Assembly: GCA_001600635.1 (NCBI GenBank)
Contig: BCKL01000019.1
Coordinates: 502,990-566,989, forward strand
Direction of reading: 5' to 3'
DNA: 64,000 bases
Origin: Leucosporidium creatinivorum
Lineage: Eukaryota; Basidiomycota; Microbotryomycetes; Leucosporidiales; Leucosporidiaceae
This document shows positions 43,522-53,988 of this stretch, piece after piece (within the stretch, counting starts at the first letter, position 1; every line of letters begins with the position of its first letter). The notes below the pieces were generated by a model. It was not told where the DNA came from. It worked only from the letters and a program-made list of their open reading frames with translations, and ran no database searches. Both the position numbers and the translations under genes were made by a program.

Positions 43522-44056
43522 AGAACCTCGGCGCTGGGCTCCGAGTCGGATTTCCTCGCACTTCAGTCCAGTCGAGTTCCCACACTTCTGCGTGTAACAT
43601 CAGGAAGAAGTCAAAAACACGCTCGATGTGATGTGAGCAGCGCGGCTGTACTGTAGTCAAGCAGAGCGGGCGAGAGAAACGAGAACGAGTCCTGCGAGCA
43701 TCTGGGCGAGACTCTATGGTCTGAGTGCTCTCTTACAGCGTCTGCTCACCTTCGAAGCACTAGAGACTCTTTGATTTGCTCTGCAGCTTTATAAACGACC
43801 AAGGTGCAACTCGAGCGCAAGCTCGGCGAGAGCCGCTCGAGAGGAAGGGATCGCCGAACTCTTCTCCGTGCTGTCCTCCAGCTCCACTTAAATGGAGTTA
43901 TGACGGCTTCAACCTCGCTGCAGCACCACTACTCGGCAACAGCGAAACCCCTCTCTCCCCACTTCGAAACGCGTCGCTGACTCACCTCTGCTTTCTCTCT
44001 CCCGCTTCGTCGCTCTTCTCGCTCATCACCTCCGACACGTCTACAGAGCTCCCTTA
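43522..44056. other. Intergenic upstream of the double GNAT gene
   Basis: No gene recognised. It presumably contains the promoter of the acetyltransferase gene. Confidence 0.4.
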
Positions 44057-45703
44057 ATGACGGCTCCTCCAATGGTCTCCCTGCTCCCAGCGACCCCCAG
44101 CGACGTACGGCGATTAGCAGAGATCCAGCGCCTCGCCTTCGCGGAGATGGCGGTACAGAGGGCGGTATTTGGCCATGTTACAGCAGAGGTGGAGGATCGC
44201 TATACGGCGGAACATATCAAGAAGGCTTTGGAGAGCGAGACGGATGCGGTGTGGAAGGCGGTCTTGCAGGAAGAGGGCGAGGGGAGGGTGGTGGGGTTCG
44301 CGGTTTGGAGGATGCCGAGGGAGGAGACCACGGTAGTACTGGAGCAGGATAAGGTGCAGGAGAGCGAGGAGCAGAAGCAACAGAGGATCCGAGCCCGTTT
44401 CCCCGAGGGCACGAACTTGGAGCTCGCGGCTTGGCTGTTTGGCTCTCTAGGGATTGCTACACCTCATCTGCGTACGTCTCTTCTCTTCCTGCCCCCGAGC
44501 CGAGCTCGAGCTGACCGCTCCTTGGACGAGCAGACCTTAGCCGACTCGCGACGGACCCAAGCTACCAACGACGAGGTGTAGGATCGCTGCTGCTCAAGTG
44601 GGGATGTAGAGAGGCGGATAGGAGAGGCGTGGAGATGTATTTGAAGAGCTCGGATGGTGCGCTTCGCTCACTGTCTCAAGGATTTTCAAGCTCGGCGCTG
44701 ACCCTCTGAGCCGAACAGTTGGCATCCCCGTCTACCAACGAGCAGGGTTCGAGTTCTTTGGCGATCCCGTCGGGTCACTCACTGACCCAGCCCTACGAGT
44801 ACGTCCCCACCTCCCTCTCCCTCGCCTCGAGCTAATCTTTGCGCCCGCCGAGCAGCTCTACCCCATGACCCGCCCCCTCCTTCTCATCACCTCTCCCTCT
44901 CCCTCTGAGCTACCTCTCATAGCCAACATCCACCAACGCGCATTCTGGCCCTCCTCCTTCTTCCACTCGATGTTCCACAGCACGCGGCCCGAGGATTGGG
45001 AGAGCTGGCACTTGGCTCGGCTTTTCCGCTGGCATGCGAGTGAAGAGAAGGGAGAGGGAAAGGAGTGTACTGCGCTTGCTAGGAGGGGTGGGAGGGTGTT
45101 GGGGTATGGGCATTTTACGGTGCATTGCAATGAGGCAGGGGAGGGAGAGGGAGGGGAGGAGAAGGGGCAGGAGTGGCCGGAGGGGACTGATGTAGAAGCA
45201 GCGAGGAGCGTCTTTGGCGGGATGGAAGCAGTGGAGCGCACGATTCCTGGTCGCTACGTCGGTACGTCCTCCTTCCTCTCCTTCGCCGCCGAGCTGACCC
45301 CTCGCGCCGAACAGTCCTCCATCAACTTGCCACCGATCCAGCCCACCAAAATACTGGAGCAGGTCGAGCGCTACTCAGCTGGTTCATTGAGAAGGCGAGG
45401 AGTATGGGGTTTGAGGAGCTGTACCTGCAGGCGACGCCTGGTGAGCTCTTGCCCTCCCTCTATCGAACGCCGTGCCGAGCTGACCTGAGCTCGTTGACAG
45501 CTGGACTGCCGCTGTACAAGAGCATGGGATTCAAGCAGTTCGCGGAGACTATCGTGTCGTGTAGAGGGGTAGAGGTGAGCTCTCTTGACCTCGAGGACCT
45601 TCTTACTCGGCGGTCGTTGGAATCGAGCGCTGACCTCGACTCGACTCGACTTGACCAGATCTACCCTATGGTGCATTCCCTGAAGAGGGAAGCTACAGTT
45701 TGA
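44057..45703 (+). CDS. Protein with two tandem GNAT N-acetyltransferase domains
   Basis: ATG 44057. The first domain: MVSLLPATPSDVRRLAEIQR, the CoA-binding loop YQRRGVGSLLLKWG, and strand VGIPVYQRAGFEFFGDP, ending LYPM. Splicing continues without a stop into a second domain, LLLITSPSPSELPLIANIHQ, with a second CoA loop HQNTGAGRALLSWF and AGLPLYKSMGFKQFAET, ending IYPMVHSLKREATV. Both halves end in the same (L/I)YPM motif, which points to an internal duplication or fusion of tandem genes. About seven introns. The domains resemble small-molecule GNATs that use acetyl-CoA; the substrate is unknown and probably cytosolic. Both pyrophosphate-binding loops look intact. Confidence 0.82.
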
Positions 45704-46157
45704 GCACGTATGCAAGAGCAGCACGCAGCTTCCAGTCCTCCTCCACGATCCGACTTCGCGATCCGAGTTCGGCGCTGAGCTTTCTCACCTCGGCTTAGGC
45801 TATCGCTCTCTTGGGCAAGGGCTCGCAAAGTCTCAACTGGTGTACACTTCCATCAATTTTTCCTGCCTCAGCTGCAGCTGATCAGCGAGCTCTCGGCGCT
45901 GCTCGGGATGCTCGGCGCTCGAAAGGGCGCAACACGGGATCGGCTCAACGCTGCGACACGAAGCAGCGTTCTGGACTGTTCAGCACGCTTCGGGAAGGCG
46001 CTCCGGTGGGAGAAGAGAAACGCCGCTCTCTCCCTTGCCCCACGCCAAAAACGCTCGTTGACCTCGGGCCTTGCTTGGCTACATGTGCGGCTGTTTTCGC
46101 TTCCTTTCCCTCCTTGCCCCTCCTTCTCTTTCTTCTCGCAGAACACATCAAGCACCA
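45704..46157. other. Intergenic upstream of the siderophore transporter
   Basis: About 450 bases with no gene. Iron-responsive GATA sites would be expected for this transporter class, but none was assigned by eye. Confidence 0.4.
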
Positions 46158-49100
46158 ATGGCCACCTCAGCACAAGCCGCACACAACGTCGTCTCCTCCC
46201 AAACCGCTTCGGCCCTCTCCCAATCCTCTTCGCTCGAGGAAAAAGCAGCAGCCGGTGATGCTGAGAAGGGGAACCACCCTGTACACGAGGATCTGAATGG
46301 ACATAATCAAGGAGTTTCCAGGATTGAGGCGCTTTGTGAGTCCGAGTAGAGGCGAGAAAAGGTGAGCCGGACCGAGCCGAGCTGATTGTTTCTCGCATCG
46401 CAACACGCGCAGACGTCGTCTTTGGCAAAGGATGGAAGATTTGGGGACTGTACCTCTCCATGTTTGTTGCTCTCTGCTTATCGACACCCTCCCTAGCTGA
46501 CCTTTGTCCCTCCCCCGATAGCGCCTTAATCGCCTACGTCTCCTCCCTCGCGTCTAACACCCTCTACGTCTACCTGCCTTTCGCTACTTCCTCCTTCGGA
46601 GAGCACTCGACCTTGGGCACAATCACCGTCGTTACCAGCATCATCGCCAGCGTGTGCAAGCCCTTCCTCGCCAAGATTGCCGATTTTACGAGCAGGCCAC
46701 ATGCTTATCTCTACTCGTTGGTCGCCTGTGAGTTCTGACGGGTTGCGCTACGACTCAGCAAGTCGAGCTAACTTGCTGCACCCTCGATAGACGTCCTCGG
46801 TCTTGTCATCCTCGCCTCGTCGACCTCGGTCAACGCCGTCGCCGCTGGACAAGTCTTCTACACTATCGGCAACACGGGCTTTGATCTTGTCCTCACGATT
46901 ATTCTAGGAGACATTACCTCGCTGGAAGTGAGTGATGCCTCTAGACGTGGTAGATGAGAGTCGGGGCTCGGCGCTGACTCTTCCTTTCGCTTTCACTTCC
47001 GTACCCTTCACAGTGGCGCGGAATGAGTCAAGCCATCGTCGCCTCGCCCTACACCGTCAATGCTTTCATCGCAGGCTACATCTCCAGTGCCATCTCCCTC
47101 GAAGGCTGGTCCGTCGCGCTTCTGATTGCCCTCGTCGACGCCGAGCTGACTTGCTCTTGCCTCTCCCTTCCTCCCTTCTCTGTTGTACAGGCGATGGGGC
47201 TACGGGATGTTCGCCATCATCCTGCCAATCTGCACAAGTCCCGCGCTGTACATTCTGTTCTGGGCGGATATGAAGGCGCAGAAACTCGGCGTGAGTTTTG
47301 ACTCGGAATGGGGCGAAATGAGGGGTGGACGAGCTGGAGAGGGCGTCTAGCCGCTCTGCAGCTTCTCACTGCACCTGTTTGGTGTGCACGAAGCTGACAA
47401 GACCTTCGGACACCTCCCCACAGGCCGTCTCTATCGCCTCACCCGCCTACGCTCTCAACGAGGCGGTCAAGCAGCAGGAGAGGAAGAGCTGGTCGGCTCG
47501 CATGCTCGAGACTCTTGTTATAATTGATGGTGAGTTTCTGTTCGTCTGCAGCTGGCTCCCCTCATCCGAAACGTCGACGCGCCCCGCGACCACCTGCACC
47601 GATCGAGGCGCTCTTCAAACTCGACCGAGTTGCTGATCCCCTCACTCTATCCTGCAGCTCTCGGACTCGTCCTCCTTGGCTTCTCTTGGTCCCTCATCCT
47701 CCTCCCTTTCACCCTCTCAGCGAGTGCCAACGGCGGGTGGAAGAACGGTGAGTGGTCGCTGAGCCCGTCTTCCTCCCGGCCAAGCTGACTCCGTTGCAAC
47801 CCCAACAGCCTCCATGCTCGCCATGGAGATCATCGGCATTGTACTCCTCATCACTTTCACCCTCGTAAGCCTCTCCGTGTCTTCTCGCAGCCCCAACTGG
47901 GCGTCGAAAGCTGACCTCCTCCGTCTCGCCTCGCTAACAGTACGAGTTCTACTGGGCCAAGTACCCGCTCATGCCCAAGCGCGTGATGAACCGCACCTTC
48001 CTTTGCTGCATTGCTATCGACTTCCTCTACTACCTCTCCGTAAGCTCAACTCAGCTTTCTTTTTTTGAGGCTCGGCAAGGAGAGCAGCTGATTCTGAGTC
48101 GGTTTATCGTTGTAGGGTTACATTCAAAGTACCTACTACTCCTCTTACGTGTTCGTTGTACGTACAGCTCTCGCTACAGGTCGTCGGGAGCTCTGGGGGA
48201 GGGCTGGGAGGCCGGGAAAGCTGCTCGGCGTCGGCGGCCTGAAAGCTCTATCCTGAGCTTCACAGTGGGCTTGAGGGTCTGATGCTTCGGCTACAGCATC
48301 ACCATGGCCACTGGTATCTGTGGTGGCTGTACCAAGGGCCCCAGACTCCACCAGCGCCGTTCAGATCATCAATTCTTCCCGCTCGGTCGTCTCAGAGGCT
48401 AAACCCTTCCCTGCCCCCTAACAGATCCGCGACTGGTCCACTCGTGATTATACCTTCTTTCTCAACACGCTCGGCGTCGGACTCTGCTTCTTCTCCCTCA
48501 TCGCCGGCGCTCTCCAGCGCTTCTTCCACAACTACAAGTGGGTCCAGCTCGCCGGAATCTGCATGAGGGCCATCGGGATGGGTCTCGTCTTCTTCGCCAC
48601 GGGCGATAAGGCTACAGACGTCAATCTCGTGATGGCGCAGGTCATGATCTCGCTTGGAGTGAGTTGCCCGAGCCGTCTTTTGCCTTCGCCGAGCGAGTTG
48701 AGCTGACTCGGAATGGCTGCACAGGGATCCTTCTCGGTCATTGGATCGCAAGTCGCTTCCCAGGCCTCTGTACCCCACGCCGACATGGCCACCGCCATCT
48801 CCCTCCTGTCCCTCTGGACCGGAGTTGGAGGATCCATCGGCTCGGCCATCTCGGCCGCCGTGTGAGCTAACCTCGGCTCGACCCCCTCACTGAACGAGCG
48901 CTGACCTTCACCGCTTCGCCAGCTGGACCAACAAGATGCCCGGAAACCTCGAGAACAGGCTCCAGGACCTACTCCCCGCCGGGAACATCACCGCCATTTA
49001 CGGCTCGCTCACCGACGCTCGCTTTTCGAGCCCCGAGGTTCGCGCTGCGGTCATTGAGGGTGAGTGGCCGCCTACTAATCTTGCTGCTGAGCCCAAGCTG

Positions 49101-49520
49101 ACAGCGTTCGTGTCTTCTGCTCCCTCCACGTCCTCTCCAACTCCATTAATCCATCGCCGAACTCATCCTCCTTCTACCTCGTCGCTTCTGCCGCCTTCTT
49201 TGCCCCCCCCCCCCCCCCCCACCAACAGCCTACGATGACACCTCCAAGATGTACCTCTACCTCCCCGCGCTTATCCTCGCGATCCTCCCCCTCATCCCCG
49301 GAGCTTTCACCGTGAGTCCCGCCTTCTGCTCTCCTTTCCTTCTGCGCTCTCTCGCTGACCTCCACGCCTCACCCCACAGTCCAACTTCTACCTCGGCACC
49401 CAGCAGAACGCTATTGAGGACAAGGAGACTCACCTCACTGAGGAGGTGGACGATGCTGAGCTTGCGAGGCGTGCGGAGGAGGCGAAGAGGCTCGCGGCCG
49501 AGAAGGTCGGTCGTGCTTAG
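46158..49520 (+). CDS. Siderophore-iron transporter, MFS (SIT/ARN family)
   Basis: ATG 46158 (MATSAQAAHNVVSSQTASAL), a soluble N-terminus, then about 12-14 membrane helices over some 13 exons. Recognisable SIT features: ALIAYVSSLASNTLYVYLPF, HSTLGTITVVTSIIASVCKP, IADFTSRPHAYLYSL, GNTGFDLVLTIILGDITSLE, WRGMSQAIVASPYTVNAFIA, MPKRVMNRTFLCCIAIDFLY and GSQVASQASVPHADMATAIS. It ends AEEAKRLAAEKVGRA at TAG 49520. SIT proteins import ferric siderophores by proton symport at the plasma membrane. One intron (about 48160-48423) is much longer than the others. Another ends in a run of 18 C. A fragment of the gene is duplicated at 50750-51175. Confidence 0.88.
49203..49220 (+). repeat. Run of 18 C in the pyrimidine tract of a SIT intron
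   Basis: The C run lies directly before the acceptor ACCAACAG. Confidence 0.85.
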
Positions 49521-50749
49521 TAGAGGGGCGTAGTGGGGTAGTAGAGGCTTGGGTTAGATAAGGTATAGTTTCGGGTCACGGATTGCAGGTTAGCAGGAGA
49601 GGAAACTGCCTCTCATTCGCTTTGTCGACGTTCGCCGAGAGCAGAGGCCGAGCGAGCCCGGTGCAGGCGGGGGAGCTGCGAGGAGCAGGCAGACCTCGAG
49701 CGACGCTCTACTAGTGAATCTCATCACTGTCCGACTTCTGGCGAAATGCGTGAGAGTCGTGAAGGCTCAAGCCAGCCTGCTCGGCGCACCCTCCTTCCAA
49801 CTCGCTTCGACAGCTTTTTCGGACGATCTGCAAGCACCACGATGAGCTAGCGTACGAGTCAAGCCTTCTGCACCGGTCTTGGATCTACTCGCCCACAGCT
49901 CGACCCAGCGCTTGAGCCCTTTCTCCCTCGCCGCTCCGTTCTGCCTCGCATTTGCAGGCCTCGCACGTCACTATGGACTCGCCGAACGAGCAGGAAGTCT
50001 CTAGACACTACTCTGCTGCCATCATGAGCCCCGAGAGGCCGACTTTGAGCAAGGAAAGGAGCGGCCGCTCAGGACCCCAGGCGGAGAACACTCTCTTGCA
50101 GTCGTTCGGAAGTGCTACAGGACGCTTGGTGAGCTGAGGAGCTCCAGTCATGCCCGCTTAGCCTCACTCACGCCCCGAACAGCTTACAGCTGCCAAGATT
50201 CGCTCTTGTTGATGGACAGGCCGACTCGCTGGCGGCTTAGCTCGTCCACGGGCGAGCAGAAGCAGCCCGGAGGACCTTTTGGCGGCTTCAGACGTTCTTT
50301 AGACCCCACGCACAGCTGTTCCGGCTCTTCCGAGACTCGTACGGCGGAAGCTCGGCGCTCAGACAAACCAGCTGCGCCGGCCGCGTCTCAAGACCTGCAA
50401 CACACTCTTTAGACACTCGGACCCGGACTTCGGTGAGTGTACTATCCTACAGGCAGTCTTCAAGCGTCGACTGACCCTCGCGGCGGCTTGGACACGCTCG
50501 GCTTTCGTTCAGGCTCGTTCAGGCTCGCGTCCCTGCCCTTCACCATCGCTGTACACGTACTTTTCTCGACTGAGAGGAGTCTAGTAAACTTCAGTGCTGT
50601 GCTCGACTTCGTAGCAGCCTCTTGGACAAAGTGAGCCCGGCTCTGAACTTGCATGTCAAGGCTCGGCGCTGACCTTACCCTTGCTCTTTCCTGGGGCGGC
50701 GGCGTAGAGAATGTCATGGTAGCATTGCTTGATCCCAAAGCTTCAGCGT
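49521..50749. other. Region downstream of the SIT gene, no firm gene
   Basis: A short frame from ATG 49974 (MDSPNEQEVSRHYSAAIMSP) ends at a plausible GTGAGC donor and could be a small two-exon gene, but it has no recognised family. The rest shows nothing I can assign. Confidence 0.3.
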
Positions 50750-51175
50750 TTTCATCGCCGCCCTCGTGAGACTCTCCTCCCAGCTCCGACTCGGTGCCGA
50801 AAGCTGACCTCCTCCGTCTCGCCTCGCCAACAGTACGAGTTCTACTGGGCCGAGTTCCCCCTCATGTCCAAGCGCGTGATGAACCGCACCTTCCTTTGCT
50901 GCATTGCTATCGACTTCCTCTACTACCTCTCCGTAAGCTCAACTCAGCTTTCTTTTTTTGAGGCTCGGCGAGGAGAGCAGCTGATTCTGAGTCGGTTTAT
51001 CGTTGTAGGGTTACATTCAAAGTACCTACTACCCGCCTGCGCGTTCGTAGTACGTACAGTCCTCGCTACAGGTCATCGGGAGGTCTGGGCGAGGTCTGAG
51101 AGGCTAGGAAAGCTGCTCGGCGTCTCCGGCCTGGAAGCTCGATCCTGAGCTTCACAGTGGGTTTGAGGCCTGCTG
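50750..51175 (+). pseudogene. Duplicated internal fragment of the SIT transporter gene
   Basis: Matches about 47850-48290 of the transporter, including the intron ends. It has acceptor CCAACAG, exon YEFYWAEFPLMSKRVMNRTF through LLYYLS-type sequence, an intron, and GYIQSTYY, which then diverges. The exon is open and carries K-to-E and P-to-S changes. There is no start, no stop and no other exon, so it cannot encode a transporter. Confidence 0.8.
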
Positions 51176-51570
51176 CTTTGAATTCGGTGGGCGTACTGCT
51201 TCGAATACGGTGTCTTCACGGTTCTCGCTTTGTCGCGTAGAAGGTGGAATGCTCTGGAAGCCCTCTTCGCCGCCGACTTGCCGAGCACTCTGGACCACCA
51301 GGCCTTCTCGCTTGATTGGCTGGCTCACAGTGAGAGATTCACACCTTCCGCAAGATCCGTGTGGAAGCATTCCCTATCAGAGGGAGTGGGACACGTAGCA
51401 GGCCAATGAGCGTCGAGCGTGAACCTGCTTGGCGCCGAGCTGAGCGCCGAGCTGAGCGCCGGGCTGAGCGCCGTTCCCCTCTGCTCGCTGTCTTAACTCT
51501 CACTCCTTCAGGTGGCGGATCTATCAACAATAAGTTATCTACACTCTGCCAGCTACTCAAACTACTCGAT
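51176..51570. other. Intergenic with a short GCGCCGAGCT tandem array
   Basis: No gene. At about 51430-51475 a 13-base unit containing GAGCGCCG is repeated three to four times. Confidence 0.5.
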
Positions 51571-53791
51571 CTAATCTTCCCTAACCCCAACATCGACTTT
51601 CTCCCTCTCGATCCCCCCATCCCCTTGCTCCTCCTCCAATTTCTCCGCCAACCGTTGCTCATCCACTACCGTCTCGCCCATCAGAAGAGGGTCGGTTATA
51701 CCGAAACCCTCTGGTGTTGGGGGTGCTGGGGCGGAGGGAGGGAGTCGAACAATCTCCCAGCCTTTTCCGGCGTTGGTCGGGGGAGAGGAGGATGGGGGTG
51801 GGAGGAAAGGAGAGGTGGGGAGGAGGGTCTGCCAGGCGTGGAAAAGGAGAGAGGTCCAGGTTATGTACCTGTTTTGAAGAGGGCATGTCAGGGAGGAGGG
51901 GGGGAGCCAGAGGAAGGAGAGGGCGAGCAAGAAGGTCAGCGCCATCGCCGAGCTCGCTCCTCGTCACGAAGCTACGCTGCTCCGAGGAGAGCGGAAGAGC
52001 AGACGAGAGAACTCACATTGGATCCCAGAAATGTACCGGATCTTTCATCATCTCCGTCCCTGCCGTTCTGCTCATCGTGTACAGATCCATAGTCTTGACC
52101 GGCGTCTCCCTCTCCTCCGCCCACCGCTGGATCACAGCATTCGTAGCTCGTATCATCAGATCATTCCTCATCACCCTTGAGGATTCGTAGAGAGGCGGAA
52201 GGCGAGAGGGTGCGGTTGCTGAAGTGAGAGCGAGGATGAGAGGAAGGGGAGGGGAGGAAGGAGGGAAGAGCACCGGCTCGAGAGCGGTGAGGAGGGCTGA
52301 CATGCCGAGAGAGGTTTCGGCGGGCATGTGCGAACCGATGGAGAGGAAGATTGCTTCTGCCGGTTCGGCAAAGTCCTCGAAATGCCTCGGCCAGGCGGCC
52401 GTCTTCTCCCACGGCACTGAAGCGAGCAAGTCTCCCGCACTCCAGGCGAGAAGATGCTCCAGCTTCTTGGCGTCCCCCTCATGCGCGGTGTTCTTGGATC
52501 CCTGGTTCCCGAACCACCAATTGAAGGAAAGCAGCAGCTCATCCGACCAGCAGAGGAGGGTTGTTGGGTGCGCGTCGTTCGTCCCTTGGTGGGCGAGGCA
52601 GTGGGTGGAAGGGTCGATACCGAGAGAAGAAGCGAGAGGGTGGAGAAGGGTGCGGAGGTTCGAGTCGCCCAGGAGGCGGAGCCAGCGTTTTGGTCGAGGA
52701 GGTTCGGCGTTGAAGGAGGGGAGGGAGGAGGCGTTGGCGTAGGCGGAGGGGGAGAGGAGTCGGCAGGGTGATGAGTCTTGGGAGGAGAGGAATGAGTAGG
52801 TATGCGAGTTGGGGAGCCAGGAGCCGGGGATGTAGGAGAGGGAGGGGCAGAGGGGAAGGTCGGGGGAGGGTGATGAGGGAGAGGTGTATCTGGGGAGAGT
52901 GAGGAGAGGTCGAAAGCCTGTTATTGCGCAGAGACGTGTGATGAGGGCAACAGCTCGGTCAGCTTACTGTATAGAGACTCGAAAGCGAGTGACGAAAGCC
53001 AACGCCGAAACTCACGATTGCGATAACTCGGTCGCTCGCCCTTGGTATCCAACACCTCCACCTCAGTCCACTTGTACCCCCTCCCAATCATCTCCTCATA
53101 GTCGCACACCCTCTTCTCCTCACCACAGGGCATCCCCTCCGCTCCGCCTGGGAACCATCCCGAATCGAGCACCACCTCGATCTTAACCTCGGGGAAGAGC
53201 TGAGCGGTGATGGGTGCGAGGAGGGGGAAAGAGTAGATCCCAGGTGAGGGTTGAGCTGGGATAGAGGGGAGGAGAAGCCGCCGTTCGAGGGAGGAGAAGT
53301 GTAGGCGGGGGGTGAAGTATGCCGAGGAGAGGGTTGGGCAATTGAGCGAAGCGAGCGAGGTGGATCGAGGGCGGATGGTGAGATCTGTAGTGGTGTATCG
53401 GGGCGTCAGCTTCCTAGACCGAAAGCTGTAGGCTACCGAACGAAGAGAACTGACGAGTAGCGCCGATCTCGGCGACCCAAAAGGAGGCTTGTGTTCTCCC
53501 TTGTAGCACCTCTTTCGTCTTGCACGCGTCTATAACCTCATGTAACAGTTCCTTCGGCCCCTCTTTGCTCTCCGCCGAGTCCCTGCTCAACAGCCACAGC
53601 ACAAGGAGCACCGCTGGGAGCGCGCCGAGCCAGGTCTTTCTCCAGCGGGGGCGGCCGTCCTTTGTAGTGCGAGAAAGGATGGGAGAGGAAGGTACTGAGC
53701 TGAGCCAGGAGGGGAGAGGCGTGTAGCCTTGTTGCGAGTGAGATGCGCTCGTGTTGTGAGCCAGACGCGTCAAGGCGGCCAGAGGGGGCAT
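51571..53791 (-). CDS. Type II membrane protein with SGNH/PC-esterase-like domain
   Basis: ATG 53791 (MPPLAALTRLAHNTSASHSQ), a short cytosolic tail, then one anchor KTWLGALPAVLLVLWLLS and a lumenal region of about 550 residues. Catalytic-type blocks: WLRLLGDSNLRTLL (GDS, nucleophile Ser) and RTAGTEMMKDPVHFWDPM (DxxH). IFLSIGSHMPAETS lies between them. This order is that of the GDSL/SGNH PC-esterase superfamily, which includes Cas1-type glycan O-acetylation proteins. A Golgi enzyme that adds or removes acyl groups on glycans is likely; the substrate is unknown. The C-terminus EKVDVGVRED ends at TAG 51571-51573. About four introns. It is divergent with the HP1-like gene, the starts being about 200 bases apart. 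Confidence 0.65.
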
Positions 53792-53988
53792 CCTCTGCTA
53801 GGAGAGCTGTAGCCTGGTAGAGCGAGGCTGAAACGGCCGAGTCCGAGAGTGAGATTCTGCAGTCTATTCAATGTTGAGACGAGCAAGAGTTGAGGGGGGA
53901 GACGAACCGGAGAGGCCGCCGCCAAACAGGCTTGGCTTCTGCCCTTTCGCTTGTGATTCTGTAGCTCTTCACCTCCGCCTCGCCAGGC

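Noticed and set aside
43776-44057. 93-codon frame upstream of the GNAT gene
   Set aside because: It has no ATG start and overlaps the likely promoter and 5' UTR.
49974-50420. Possible small gene MDSPNEQEV with one intron
   Set aside because: The plausible donor and acceptor give only about 60 codons with no family and no paralogue; kept as a remark only.
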